A DNA stretch of 64,000 nucleotides from Campylobacter sp. CNRCH_2014_0184h (GTDB lineage: Bacteria > Campylobacterota > Campylobacteria > Campylobacterales > Campylobacteraceae), in assembly GCF_025772985.1 (NCBI RefSeq), contig NZ_JAKMTB010000004.1, positions 1 through 64,000 on the forward strand. Direction: 5' to 3'. Every line of letters begins with the position of its first letter. Positions within the stretch are counted from its first letter, which is position 1. Both the position numbers and the translations under genes were made by a program. Positions 52,056 to 61,600 of the stretch are shown one piece after another. The notes below the pieces were generated by a model. The model was given only the letters and a program-made list of their open reading frames with translations. It was not told the origin of the DNA and searched no databases.

Positions 52056-52858
52056 ATTTAGATTATTATTATGCTTTGATTTTAGGAATCATTGAGGGTC
52101 TGACAGAATTTTTACCTGTTTCATCTACTGGGCATATGATCTTGGGTGCTGAAATTTTGGGTTTAAATATAGATGATTTTTGGAGAAGTTTTTTTATCAT
52201 CATTCAGCTTGGTTCTATACTAGCGGTGATTTTTATTTTTAAAGAAAAACTAACTCAAAAACTTGATATTTGGTTAAAACTTGCTGTGGGTTTTTTGCCT
52301 GCAGGTGGGGTGGGTTTTATAGCATATAAGTTTTTAAAAGAAATATTTAATGGCTATACCGTGGCTACTATGTTAATCATTGGTGGGATTGTTTTTATCA
52401 TCATAGAACTTAAACATAGAAAAAAAGACTATACAATCCACTCTTTAGATGAGGTAAGTTATAAACAAGCTTTTTTGATAGGTTTGACCCAAGCTCTTGC
52501 TATCATACCAGGTACTTCAAGAAGTGGAGCAAGTATCATAGGCGGCTTATTGCTTGGGCTTGATCGTAAAGTGGCTTCTGAATTTTCATTTTTACTTGCA
52601 ATTCCTACCATGATTATTGCAACAGCTTATAGCATTTATAAAGAACCACAGGTTTTAAGTAATATGAATAATTTCATTCCTTTAGCTATAGGTTTTGTAA
52701 CAGCTTTTATAGTGGCTTTTGTGGTAATTAAAATATTTTTAAAATTAATTAGCAAGATAAACTTTATACCTTTTGGAATTTATAGGATAATTTTAGGTTT
52801 TGTATTTTTATACCTTTTTATGAGTGGTGCTTTAGATATATCAAGAACGGGTGTTTGA
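52052..52858 (+). CDS. uppP: undecaprenyl-diphosphate phosphatase
   Basis: 268 residues, about eight membrane segments. The two conserved boxes are [18 protein letters not shown] near residue 15 and [19 protein letters not shown] near 149. It recycles the lipid carrier for peptidoglycan and surface glycans and gives bacitracin tolerance. It shares a transcript with the OPT gene (4-bp overlap) and ends in a terminator that includes its stop. Confidence 0.96.
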   Translation: MNLDYYYALILGIIEGLTEFLPVSSTGHMILGAEILGLNIDDFWRSFFIIIQLGSILAVIFIFKEKLTQKLDIWLKLAVGFLPAGGVGFIAYKFLKEIFNGYTVATMLIIGGIVFIIIELKHRKKDYTIHSLDEVSYKQAFLIGLTQALAIIPGTSRSGASIIGGLLLGLDRKVASEFSFLLAIPTMIIATAYSIYKEPQVLSNMNNFIPLAIGFVTAFIVAFVVIKIFLKLISKINFIPFGIYRIILGFVFLYLFMSGALDISRTGV

Positions 52859-52873
52859 AATATAAAAACATCC
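52849..52873 (+). terminator. uppP terminator
   Basis: GGGTGTTT pairs with AAACATCC (one G-T pair) across a 9-nt loop, followed by TTTATTT. It includes the uppP stop codon and separates it from thrS. Confidence 0.65.
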
Positions 52874-52933
52874 TTTATTTAAAAAAAGTTTAAGTTTTTC
52901 ATAGCTAAAATTAGTCTTATATTTTAATTTAAG

Positions 52934-52950
52934 CTCACAAGGTTAGTGAG
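52934..52950 (+). promoter_or_regulatory. small hairpin in the thrS leader
   Basis: CTCAC / GTGAG with a 7-nt loop ends 14 bp before the thrS ATG and next to its AAGGG. It could influence ribosome access, as the E. coli thrS operator does, but the stem is only 5 bp and no mimic of tRNA-Thr is evident. Confidence 0.3.
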
Positions 52951-52964
52951 TGTTAAGGGTAGAA

Positions 52965-54776
52965 ATGACAAAAGATATAATTGCATATGCAAATAATGAA
53001 ACTTTGATAGATACTCAAAGTTTTAACAATGATACAAATTTAACTCCGATTTATTTTGATAATTCTAAAGAAAGTTTAGAAGTTATCCGCCACTCTTGTG
53101 CGCATTTAATGGCTCAAGCGATTAAAAGTCTATATCCAGAGGCTAAATTTTTTGTAGGACCTGTGATAGAAGATGGGTTTTATTATGATTTTAGAGTTGA
53201 TAGTAAGATTTCAGAAGAAGATTTAAGCAAGATCGAAAAGAAAATGAAAGAACTAGCAGAAGCAAAACTAGACATCATAAAATACGAACTTTCAAAGACT
53301 GAGGTTAAAGAAAAATTTGCTAATGATGATTTAAAACAAGAAGTTTTACTAAGAATTCCTGATGGAAAAGTAAGTATTTATAAGCAAGGTGAATTTGAAG
53401 ATTTATGCCGTGGGCCTCATGTGCCAAATACTAGGTATTTAAGATTTTTCAAGCTTACTCGTGTAGCAGGAGCGTATTTGGGTGGCGATGAAAAAAGAGA
53501 AATGCTCACAAGAATTTATGGTACTGCCTTTGCAGATAAAGAAAGTTTAAATGAATACTTAAAAATCATTGAAGAAGCTAAAAAAAGAGATCATAGAAAA
53601 CTTGGTAATGAAATGAAGCTTTTTGCCTTTGATGATGAAATAGGCGGCGGGCTTCCTATATGGCTTAGCAATGGTGCAAAATTAAGAAGCAAATTAGAGC
53701 ATTTGTTATATAAAGCACATAGATTAAGAGGTTATGAGCCTGTGCGTGGGCCTGAACTTTTAAAAGCTGATGCGTGGAAAATTAGTGGGCATTATGCAAA
53801 CTATAAAGAAAATATGTATTTTACGCAAATTGATGAGCAAGAATATGGCATTAAGCCGATGAATTGTGTAGGGCATATTAAAATTTATCAAAGTGATGTT
53901 AGAAGTTATCGTGATTTACCTTTGAAATTTTTTGAATATGGCGTGGTGCACCGCCATGAAAAAAGTGGAGTTTTACACGGGCTTTTTAGGGTAAGAGAAT
54001 TCACTCAAGATGATGCGCATATTTTTTGTATGCCAAGTCAGATAAAAGAACAAGTTTTGGAAATTTTAAGCTTTGTTGATACTTTGATGAAGGCTTTTGA
54101 GTTTGATTATGAAATGGAAATTTCAACACGCCCAGCAAAAGCAATAGGCGATGATGAAATTTGGGATATAGCTACAAAGGCTTTAAAAGAAGCTTTAGAT
54201 GAGCAAGGTTTAAAATATGGCATTGATGAGGGTGGTGGAGCTTTCTATGGTCCAAAAATCGATATCAAAATCACTGATGCGCTAAAAAGAAAATGGCAGT
54301 GTGGAACTATACAAGTAGATTTTAACTTACCAAGCCGTTTTAAACTCGAATACACAGACGCAGATAATGAGAAAAAACAACCTGTAATGCTTCACCGTGC
54401 TATTTTGGGTTCTTTTGAAAGATTTATAGGAATTTTAGTAGAGCATTGTGCGGGTGAGTTGCCATTTTTTATAGCACCAACTCAAGTAGCTATAGTGCCT
54501 ATTTCACAAAATCATCATGATTATGCAAAAGAAATAGCAAGAAAACTTTTAGAACTTGGCATTGATAGTGAAGTGTATAATAAAAATGAAAGCTTAAATA
54601 AAAAAATCCGCACCGCTGAAAAAGCACATGTACCTATGATACTTGTTTTAGGTGATGAAGAAGTAGCAAACAAAAGTGTGGCTTTAAGAGATAGAAGAGC
54701 AAAAGAGCAAAAAACAATGACTTTAGATGAATTTATAACCCTAACAAAGGAGAAATTAAGTGAGGTACGCTTTTGA
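52965..54776 (+). CDS. thrS: threonyl-tRNA synthetase
   Basis: 603 residues. The editing domain has [20 protein letters not shown] near residue 40 and [12 protein letters not shown] near 148. The class II core has [20 protein letters not shown] near 305 (zinc Cys) and [14 protein letters not shown] (motif 2 region). The anticodon domain ends the protein. The TGS domain of E. coli ThrS is very reduced, as in Campylobacter. The ATG at 52965 has AAGGG five bases upstream; the longer GTG frame from 52950 has no site. It overlaps infC by 4 bp. Confidence 0.96.
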   Translation: MTKDIIAYANNETLIDTQSFNNDTNLTPIYFDNSKESLEVIRHSCAHLMAQAIKSLYPEAKFFVGPVIEDGFYYDFRVDSKISEEDLSKIEKKMKELAEAKLDIIKYELSKTEVKEKFANDDLKQEVLLRIPDGKVSIYKQGEFEDLCRGPHVPNTRYLRFFKLTRVAGAYLGGDEKREMLTRIYGTAFADKESLNEYLKIIEEAKKRDHRKLGNEMKLFAFDDEIGGGLPIWLSNGAKLRSKLEHLLYKAHRLRGYEPVRGPELLKADAWKISGHYANYKENMYFTQIDEQEYGIKPMNCVGHIKIYQSDVRSYRDLPLKFFEYGVVHRHEKSGVLHGLFRVREFTQDDAHIFCMPSQIKEQVLEILSFVDTLMKAFEFDYEMEISTRPAKAIGDDEIWDIATKALKEALDEQGLKYGIDEGGGAFYGPKIDIKITDALKRKWQCGTIQVDFNLPSRFKLEYTDADNEKKQPVMLHRAILGSFERFIGILVEHCAGELPFFIAPTQVAIVPISQNHHDYAKEIARKLLELGIDSEVYNKNESLNKKIRTAEKAHVPMILVLGDEEVANKSVALRDRRAKEQKTMTLDEFITLTKEKLSEVRF

Positions 54777-55294
54777 GTAAAGAAAAAGAAGTATTGCTAA
54801 ATGAAGAAATTCAAGCAGATGAGATCAGATGTATAGGTGATGATGGCAAGGTTTATGGCATTATTAGTAGTGATGAAGCGCTAGATATAGCAAATAGACT
54901 AGGGCTTGATTTGGTGATGATAGCCCCTGAAGCCAAACCACCTGTATGTAAGATAATGGATTATGGAAAATTCCGTTATCAACAAGAAAAGAAACAAAAA
55001 GAAGCAAAGAAAAAACAAAAAGTTATTGATATAAAAGAAATCAAACTTTCTGTGAAAATCGCTCAAAATGACATTAATTATAAAGTCAAACATGCAAGCG
55101 AGTTTTTAGAGCAAGGCAAGCATGTGAAATTTAGAGTGTTTTTAAAAGGTCGTGAGATGGGCTCTCCTGAAGCAGGGGTGGCGTTGCTTGAAAAAATTTG
55201 GCAAATGGTTGAAGATATAGCAGATAGAGACAAAGAGCCTTTGCTCGAAGGACGCTATGTAAATATGCTAGTAACTCCTAAAAAGAAAAAATAA
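54773..55294 (+). CDS. infC: translation initiation factor IF-3
   Basis: 173 residues. The N-terminal [20 protein letters not shown] and [20 protein letters not shown] (residues 60-80), and the C-terminal [20 protein letters not shown], are the IF-3 domains. The start is a TTG overlapping the thrS stop (TTGA). Rare start codons on infC allow autorepression in other bacteria. The usual partners rpmI and rplT do not follow here. Confidence 0.96.
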   Translation: MSKEKEVLLNEEIQADEIRCIGDDGKVYGIISSDEALDIANRLGLDLVMIAPEAKPPVCKIMDYGKFRYQQEKKQKEAKKKQKVIDIKEIKLSVKIAQNDINYKVKHASEFLEQGKHVKFRVFLKGREMGSPEAGVALLEKIWQMVEDIADRDKEPLLEGRYVNMLVTPKKKK

Positions 55295-55296
55295 TC

Positions 55297-55317
55297 ACAA
55301 GCCTTTTTAAGGCTTGT
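55297..55317 (+). terminator. infC terminator
   Basis: A 7-bp stem ACAAGCC / GGCTTGT with a 7-nt loop, followed by ATTTT, lies right behind the infC stop. It overlaps the TTG that would open a longer methyltransferase frame, an argument against that start. Confidence 0.75.
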
Positions 55318-55328
55318 ATTTTAAACTT

Positions 55329-56420
55329 ATGCTAGAAGAAAATCCACAATTTTTAAAAGAACAAATCATAACTTATCTTGGTAATAAAAGATCTTTGCTT
55401 GAGTTTTTAAATCAAGGCTTTAAATTCGCACAGAATGAGCTTAAAAAAGACAAATTTAGTTTTTGTGATGTATTTAGTGGCTCTGGGGTAGTTTCGCGTT
55501 TTGTGAGGCCTTATGCGAGTTTTATCATGGCAAATGATTTGGAAGATTATTCTAAAATCATCAATGAGTGTTATTTAAGCAATCAAAATGCACAATTTTT
55601 ACAAGAATTACAAAAATATTATGATTTTTTAATTTCTGATTTAAAACTCAAAAAAGGCTTTATAAGCAAGCTTTATGCACCAAATGATGATGAGTATATC
55701 CAAAAGAATGAAAGAGTTTTTTACACGCTTAAAAATGCGATGTATTTAGACTCTATGCGAGAAAAAATTTCAAGCCTGCCAAGCAATATACAAAAATACT
55801 TTATCGCACCGCTTATCTATGAAGCAAGTGTGCATGCAAATACAAGCGGGGTTTTTAAAGGCTTTTATAAAGATAAAAATGGAGTGGGAAAATTTGGAGG
55901 AAATGGAGCAAATGCGCTTAGTCGTATAAAGGGTGATATAGCTTTAAAAATGCCTATTTTTTCAAATTTTACTTGTGAGTATGAGGTTTTTCAAAAAGAC
56001 GCAAATATTTTAGCTAAAGAGCTTGATAGCTTTGATGTAGCGTATTTAGACCCACCTTATAATCAACACCCTTATGGATCAAATTATTTTATGTTAAATT
56101 TAATCGCTAATTATAAAAAGCCAAAGGAAATTTCAAAGGTTTCTGGCATACCAAAAGACTGGAACCGCAGTGCTTTTAACAAAGAAAAAAAAGCTGAAGA
56201 TGCTTTGTTTGATTTGATAAATGATTTAAAAGCTAAGATTGTATTGCTTTCTTATAATTGTGAGGGTTTTGTAAAAAAAGAAAATTTCATAAAAAGACTT
56301 CAAAGTCTTGGAGAATGCTTTGTGCTTGAGCAAAAGTATAATGCCTTTAGAGCTAGTAGAAACCTTTCTAAACGCTCTATGCATATACAAGAACAACTCT
56401 ATGTATTAAAAAAACGCTAA
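55329..56420 (+). CDS. ctsM: orphan DNA adenine methyltransferase (CtsM-like)
   Basis: About 363 residues of the N6-adenine methyltransferase family. KEQIITYLGNKRSLLEFL opens the protein, CDVFSGSGVVSRFVRPYA (F-x-G-x-G, SAM site) is near 47, and VAYLDPPYNQHPYGSNYFML (catalytic DPPY) near 240. I recall the C. jejuni gene in this place (Cj0208, named ctsM) as an orphan enzyme methylating RAATTY and marking self DNA for natural transformation. No restriction gene adjoins it here. The ATG at 55329 has a poor ribosome binding site. Its stop overlaps the convergent WYL gene. Confidence 0.85.
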   Translation: MLEENPQFLKEQIITYLGNKRSLLEFLNQGFKFAQNELKKDKFSFCDVFSGSGVVSRFVRPYASFIMANDLEDYSKIINECYLSNQNAQFLQELQKYYDFLISDLKLKKGFISKLYAPNDDEYIQKNERVFYTLKNAMYLDSMREKISSLPSNIQKYFIAPLIYEASVHANTSGVFKGFYKDKNGVGKFGGNGANALSRIKGDIALKMPIFSNFTCEYEVFQKDANILAKELDSFDVAYLDPPYNQHPYGSNYFMLNLIANYKKPKEISKVSGIPKDWNRSAFNKEKKAEDALFDLINDLKAKIVLLSYNCEGFVKKENFIKRLQSLGECFVLEQKYNAFRASRNLSKRSMHIQEQLYVLKKR

Positions 56421-57283
56421 TCTTGCATGTATGTATTTAATTGCTCAAAAAGCTTTTCTTTTAAAGCAATAGGTTTGTTTATTTTAATATATGGTATCCA
56501 ATATCTTATTAAATTTAAAAGCTCATCATCATAAGTATAAAATGCCTTGATGTAAATGAAATTCTCATCCTCATCTATAAATTTGTATTTAGTAAGGGCA
56601 TTTTTTCTTAAGAAATATTCTTTAGCTTTTTTATCAAGTTTTAAAATAGCTTCTTTATTTTCTTTGCTAATCCAATTACTTTGATCTTTTTGAATTTGTT
56701 TTAAAAACTCTTCTTTTGGGGTAAAAATTTCTTTCTTTTCTACTTTTAGTTGTGTGATTTTAGAAAAAGTAAAGGTTTTTAAAGTATCGTTTTCATCTGC
56801 TAAAAGATACCATATGTGATTAATATTAATGAGTTTGTATGGATTAGCTTTTCTGTGTTTTTCTTTGTAGTAAAAACTAATGGGGTATTTTGCTATGATA
56901 GCTGCACTTAGTTCTTCAAAAATTTCTCTATCAAGTGTTTCATAGCTTTGGGTTTTGACTAAAAAGGCTTTGTTGATTTTTTCATTAAGCAAGTCGTTTA
57001 AAAACTCTTTATCTAAACTAGGATAAAGCCTACCTATACCGCTTAAAATAGCAAAATTTTGTATATCTTTAAAGCTTAATTTTCCTAAAACATAGCCTTC
57101 TAAAAAATACTTTCCATTTTCTTTTTTTATAGGAATAAAAGCAAGGCGTTCATGCAAGTCTCTTTGTATGGTGCGAATGCTGACATTAAATTCTTGTGCA
57201 AGCTCTTCTAAGCTAAAACGCTCGCCATTGTTTAAACACTGCAGTATAGAAACTAAACGCGTAGAAAGCTTGTCTTTTTCCAT
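56417..57283 (-). CDS. WYL domain transcriptional regulator
   Basis: 288 residues. An N-terminal helix-turn-helix (EELAQEFNVSIRTIQRDLHE, near residue 27) precedes the WYL domain, with HIWYLLADENDTLKTFTFSK near 170. WYL proteins often control defence genes and can sense nucleic acid or nucleotide ligands. The ATG at 57283 has AAAAAGG six bases upstream; the TTG two codons earlier does not. It is the last gene of the accessory block on the minus strand and may control the GACA-N5-TGTC promoters upstream, which is inference. Confidence 0.9.
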   Translation of the reverse strand: MEKDKLSTRLVSILQCLNNGERFSLEELAQEFNVSIRTIQRDLHERLAFIPIKKENGKYFLEGYVLGKLSFKDIQNFAILSGIGRLYPSLDKEFLNDLLNEKINKAFLVKTQSYETLDREIFEELSAAIIAKYPISFYYKEKHRKANPYKLININHIWYLLADENDTLKTFTFSKITQLKVEKKEIFTPKEEFLKQIQKDQSNWISKENKEAILKLDKKAKEYFLRKNALTKYKFIDEDENFIYIKAFYTYDDELLNLIRYWIPYIKINKPIALKEKLFEQLNTYMQD

Positions 57284-57304
57284 ATACAACCTTTTTATTT
57301 TTGT

Positions 57305-57616
57305 TTATTTTAGCAAATCTTTGATGTTTTGTTTGATTGTTTTTGGATCGTTTTCATAGGTAGTTAAAAGTTCTTGAATAAGCTTTAAAAAATCACTAAA
57401 ATCATCAGGATTTTCTTTTTTAAATTTAAGCACTCTATCTAGGATGATAAAAGCAGCTTCGGTTTTGTCATTTTCTTTTTCTTTTTCATAAAGCTCTTTT
57501 AGTTCTAAAGCAAGCTTAGTGTAAGTATAAGCTTGCTTTGGTTTTGAGATGATATTAAAGATGTTTGATTTATAGCTAAAAAGCAATGAAAAAAGTTGAG
57601 GTAGTTTGTTTAGCAT
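57305..57616 (-). CDS. hypothetical helical protein, 103 residues
   Basis: Not recognised. From the chosen ATG (AAGGAGTACC upstream) it starts MLNKLPQLFSLLFSYKSN. It continues as highly charged helices (ALELKELYEKEKENDKTEAA, then FLKLIQELLTTYENDPKTI) rich in Lys, Glu and Leu, likely coiled or bundled. It lies 21 bp before the WYL gene and 38 bp behind the 73-residue membrane protein. A longer frame from 57637 adds seven residues with no ribosome binding site. Confidence 0.7.
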   Translation of the reverse strand: MLNKLPQLFSLLFSYKSNIFNIISKPKQAYTYTKLALELKELYEKEKENDKTEAAFIILDRVLKFKKENPDDFSDFLKLIQELLTTYENDPKTIKQNIKDLLK

Positions 57617-57654
57617 GGTACTCCTTAAAATTTGCAATATTATTATGTATTTGC

Positions 57655-57876
57655 TTAAGTTTTATTGCTTTTGATTATCCTTACAAGCACCATTATACCT
57701 GCTAAAATTAGCACGTAAGACACCGCTACATTTGTAATTCCGTATTTTTCTATTAAAAATAAACTTGGCAAAATAACACACCACACTACAAATACAAGTA
57801 AAGCCCAAAAAGCTCCGCAGGCAATAGCCCATATAGCAGTAGCTATCATGATTATAATACCAATTACAACCGCCAT
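57655..57876 (-). CDS. small membrane protein, 73 residues
   Basis: Two or three hydrophobic spans: IGIIIMIATAIWAIACGAFW, ALLVFVVWCVILPSLFL and VSYVLILAGIMVLVRII. The family is not recognised. It has the strong site AAAGGAGTTATTT before the ATG and a -10 box with palindrome upstream that nearly repeats the promoter of the 112-residue gene. Confidence 0.75.
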   Translation of the reverse strand: MAVVIGIIIMIATAIWAIACGAFWALLVFVVWCVILPSLFLIEKYGITNVAVSYVLILAGIMVLVRIIKSNKT

Positions 57877-57905
57877 AAATAACTCCTTTATCTCAACTAA
57901 AATGA

Positions 57906-57935
57906 ATTATATTTAGCCTTACGACAACTTGTATC
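57906..57935 (-). promoter_or_regulatory. promoter and palindromic operator, copy 1
   Basis: On the minus strand a 13-bp imperfect palindrome (GATACAAGTTGTC, 57923-57935) is followed by TATAAT (57906-57911) and, further on, GGAGTTATTTATG. The same order and nearly the same bases occur at 58563-58593, so both genes are probably controlled together. Confidence 0.6.
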
Positions 57936-57947
57936 ATAAGCTAAGCA

Positions 57948-58142
57948 TTATCTTTTAAAAGCACTTAGTATGGTGCCAAATGCCATTTCTAAGGCATTAG
58001 CGTTTTTTCTTTGGAGAGGTTCTTTGCATTTTGGGCAAGAAAAAATTTCACCACTAAAAGACATAACGTCAGATTTTGGAACTATTACTTTAGAATACCC
58101 GCATTTTTTACATACTTTTTTAAACGGCATAGGGCGTATCAT
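57948..58142 (-). CDS. small zinc-ribbon protein, 64 residues
   Basis: Two C-x2-C pairs, KVCKKCGYSK and FSCPKCKEPL, about 24 residues apart, form a zinc ribbon. The C-terminal helix is LEMAFGTILSAFKR. Such ribbons bind nucleic acid or protein partners. RBS AAGGAAATTA precedes the ATG. It lies inside the accessory block, between the two membrane-protein genes; no matching family comes to mind. Confidence 0.8.
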   Translation of the reverse strand: MIRPMPFKKVCKKCGYSKVIVPKSDVMSFSGEIFSCPKCKEPLQRKNANALEMAFGTILSAFKR

Positions 58143-58190
58143 TAATTTCCTTTTTTTTGTTTTATGAGCTGTTAAAAATTATCCATTTTT

Positions 58191-58529
58191 TTACTCTTTT
58201 ATTTCGCTTGGATTTGTGTTTTTAAAAATCTCTTTTATATTAGCACATGTTTGCTCGTATTTTTCTTTGAGTTCAGGGTTGTTTTCTATGGCTTCTTTTC
58301 CACCAAATAAATCTGAAACAACCAAAGGTTCGTTGAAAAATTTATCATCCACCGCATCAACTACATTATAAACTTTTTCAGCGGCTTGCCCAAGCATTTC
58401 ACATGCTATGTCTTTTGGATCATCAGTCCAGTATGCATTTTCTTCTTTGGTTTTGTCATACCATTTTTTTAATCCATATCCAGTTGCAGCTAAAGCAACT
58501 CCACCTAAAATAAAACCTAATTTTCCCAT
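58191..58529 (-). CDS. membrane-anchored hypothetical protein, 112 residues
   Basis: An N-terminal glycine-rich span (LGFILGGVALAATGYGLKKW, residues 3-22) and a soluble acidic helical part (IACEMLGQAAEKVYNVVDAV, then KEAIENNPELKEKYEQT). No family recognised. The glycine-rich start may lie in the membrane. It uses AAAGGAGTTATTT and the second copy of the shared promoter. Confidence 0.75.
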   Translation of the reverse strand: MGKLGFILGGVALAATGYGLKKWYDKTKEENAYWTDDPKDIACEMLGQAAEKVYNVVDAVDDKFFNEPLVVSDLFGGKEAIENNPELKEKYEQTCANIKEIFKNTNPSEIKE

Positions 58530-58562
58530 AAATAACTCCTTTTGTTTTGATTTACAAAAGGA

Positions 58563-58593
58563 ATTATATTTTAGCTTTATGACAGGTTGTGTC
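58563..58593 (-). promoter_or_regulatory. promoter and palindromic operator, copy 2
   Basis: Minus-strand palindrome GACACAACCTGTC (GACA-N5-TGTC, 58581-58593), then TATAAT (58563-58568), then GGAGTTATTTATG. Against copy 1 most positions of the palindrome, the following T-A-A-x-G-C-T-A-A-A stretch, the -10 and the ribosome binding site agree. It lies in the 74-bp gap between the ATPase stop and this gene. Confidence 0.6.
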
Positions 58594-58603
58594 GTTTTAA
58601 GTA

Positions 58604-61600
58604 TTAAAATAAATTATTTTTAAAATGCTCTACATCTTTATTTTCTATAGAGTTGTTTAGATATTTATACAAGAAATCATAAGCTATATCAAGCTTATTC
58701 TCATCAAGATTGTTTTCAAGTATAAAAAATCTTGCTAAGAAGGTAAGATCAAAAATTTGAGCAATAGGTTTTAAATTTTCTAAAATTTTTGGCGCAATTT
58801 TTTGCTTTTTGTCGTAGTGATCTTTTAAAGCTTTCATTATATTTCTTCTTTGAAGGTTTAATAAGTTTTCTATCATTTTAGCGTCTGCATTTTCTAGCCA
58901 AGCTGAGCCAAGTATAACACCATCTTTATAGTTTTTAGCATAGAAATTGTAAATATTGCGTTGGATTATTTCTTCATTTATCAATTCATTTGAAGTTGTA
59001 TTTGAGCTTTGGTTGATTTTTACAGCTACTGCTTTAGAAAATCCACCTGAAAAGACAATAGCTGTTCCTATATCTAGTTTGCTTAAAAATTCTGCTTGCT
59101 CATCTTCTAAAGCCATGGTATTTGCGATAGCTTTTTTATCATCTGCAGCAAAAATTCTATGAACGATTTTTGTGTTTGTATTTTTTAATACTTCTGGGGT
59201 GAGCTTGTTTGGAATTTGATCAGCTATCATTAAGCATTCGCCATATTTTCTAATCTCAGCAAGCATGTCAGTAAATACTTCAACACCTTGTTTTTTATTT
59301 AAACTATCTCCTGCTTCATACTTACTTAATAATCTATGTGCTTCTTCTATTAAAAGTATGTGTTTTAAGCCATGTTTATTTTGGCTAGTTTTGAAATTTG
59401 CTTTGATGGCCTCTACAAAATTAGTAAGTATAAATCCCATTACTAAAGATTTTTCATTACCATTTCTAATCTCTTCAAGCTCAAACACTACTTTTTTATC
59501 AAGCAACTTTCTAAAATCTATTGATCTTTTAGTGTTTAACATAAAGCCTTTTGATCCAACTAAAAGCCCATTTAATCTAGCTTTAATAGAACCTATATAA
59601 TCATTTTTTAATCTCTCATCAAAACCTTGAGTTTTTACTACATCTTCTATTTTTTCGATTAAATCTTGCAAGGTCGGAAAAGAATAAACCCCTTCATCAA
59701 AGGCACTTTCTTCATAAATTTCATTTTTATTGGTAGATATATTCCAGCCTTTGTCTTTATAGCACTCATATATTGCACTTTCTATGATTTGAGGTATAGC
59801 AGCTTCCATGTCAAATGCAGCCTCTATACTAGCTTTTATCATATCTACTCTTGAAGTAATGCTCTCATGAGGAAAAAATTCAAAAGGATTTAGTCTAAAA
59901 GGTGATAATGTATCATTTCCTAGTGTGAAGATAAGCAAGTCATCATAGATGTTTTTTAAAATTCTATATTCTGTTTTAGCAGGTTCTATTACTAAAAATG
60001 GTTTGTTTGAGTTGATGAGTATATTTTGACAAGTTGTTGTTTTTCCACTTCCTGTTACACCTGTGATAAATATATGTTTATCAAGCTCAAATTTGTTTAT
60101 ACTTACTTCTTTGTTTGTAATATTGCCACTTTGTATTAATTTTCCAAGAACTAAAGAATTTTCTTGAGAAAATTGTTTATAGTTTAATCCAAATTCAACT
60201 TCCTCATTAAGCTCTAAACCTACCACCTCTTTTTTCGGTAAATCTGCGATTAAACTCAGCTCTTTAGAGCTTATTAAATTTCCAAGAGAATGTGAGCTTT
60301 GAGAAAATAATGATGAAATTTTTTCATCGTCTTGATTCATTTGTATTTTTGGTAGTTGTAAATTTCTAAAAGCATGAAGTCTTTTGCCATTATCTAGTAA
60401 AAACGCTCTAAGTGGAAGTTTGTTTCCACTTTCTCCGCTAAATAAAGATATAATGGTATTTTCAAGTTTTTGTAAAACAGCCTTTGAATTTGCAAAGCAA
60501 AACATAGAGCTTGTAAAAAGTCCTTTTCCTTTGCCATAGTCTATTCTAGGTAGTAAAATTTCATCTATGTATTTTACCCAATCTTGCATTTGTTTGTTGG
60601 TTGATTCTGTGGTGGTTGTTGTAGATTCTGTAGTTCCTTCGCTAGTACCTGTGGTTTTACTTTCATTAGTACCTGTTGTAGTTCCTTCGCTAGTTCCAAA
60701 GGTTTTACTTTCATTAGTACCTGTGGTTTTACTTTCATTAGTACCTGTGGTTTTACTTTCACTATTTCCAATGTTTTTTGATATAGTTTGACTTTTTCCA
60801 CCAGTGATTGTTATATTACTATTTGTAGTTGTGCTTTTAGATTCAGAGCTTCCTTTGTTTGTAGAATAACTACTTCCATTATCGCTAGATCCACTAGAAG
60901 TTCCAAAGGTTTTACTTTCGCTAGTTCCACTTTGCTTACTTTCTCCAGAATTTATCGCTTCACTTCTACTTTCACCTTCATTTGTTCCTGTGTTTGTACT
61001 CTCATTGGTGCCTATGCTTTTACTTTCATTAGTACCCGTGGTTTTACTTTCGCTAGTGCCTATGCTTTTACTTTCATTAGTACCCGTGGTTTTACTTTCA
61101 TTGGTACCAAAATTTTTACTTTGTGATTCTTGCTTGCTTTGTTTTGCCATAGGACTTAGCATATCATAAATATCAAATATATTTTTTTCAATATCTGCTA
61201 TAGTTTTATCATCCACCAAAGAAGCTATGATCATAAAGCCAAATTCAGAATTTATCCCCATAGTATCTGCAAGTCTATCTACCCCTTGGAATTCATCTTT
61301 GTTTTCTAAAATACCAGGAACACCTTCTATGATACTTTGGTATTGATTATTTGTAATTTTGTCTAAAAGTTTTCTTTTAGATTCTCCTGTGACAACTTCT
61401 ACTTTACTACCTCTAAAATTTCCTTTTATGCTAGGACATAGTAAAAATTCTCCTATTTCTTGTATATTTAAACTTGGCGATGATTTAGAATAATCTCTAC
61501 TAATACCATAATAAAACTCAATACCCTCATCATTACCTAAAATTAAATATATAAAATTAACACCTTCTATTCTAAGAGTGCTTAAAACGTTTTCCAAAGC

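Noticed and set aside
52859-52964. T-box riboswitch before thrS
   Set aside because: The leader is about 100 bp with only one 5-bp hairpin; no T-box consensus or terminator/antiterminator pair is visible, and T-boxes are not expected in this group.
60590-61115. CRISPR array
   Set aside because: The repeats are contiguous, coding, in frame, and have no unique spacers of constant size.
60574-61126. Long open frames on both strands across the ATPase repeat region (Val/Leu-Pro and Thr-Phe-rich translations)
   Set aside because: They are products of the 24-bp repeat having no stops in several frames. They lack ribosome binding sites, and the ATPase frame has intact motifs on both sides.
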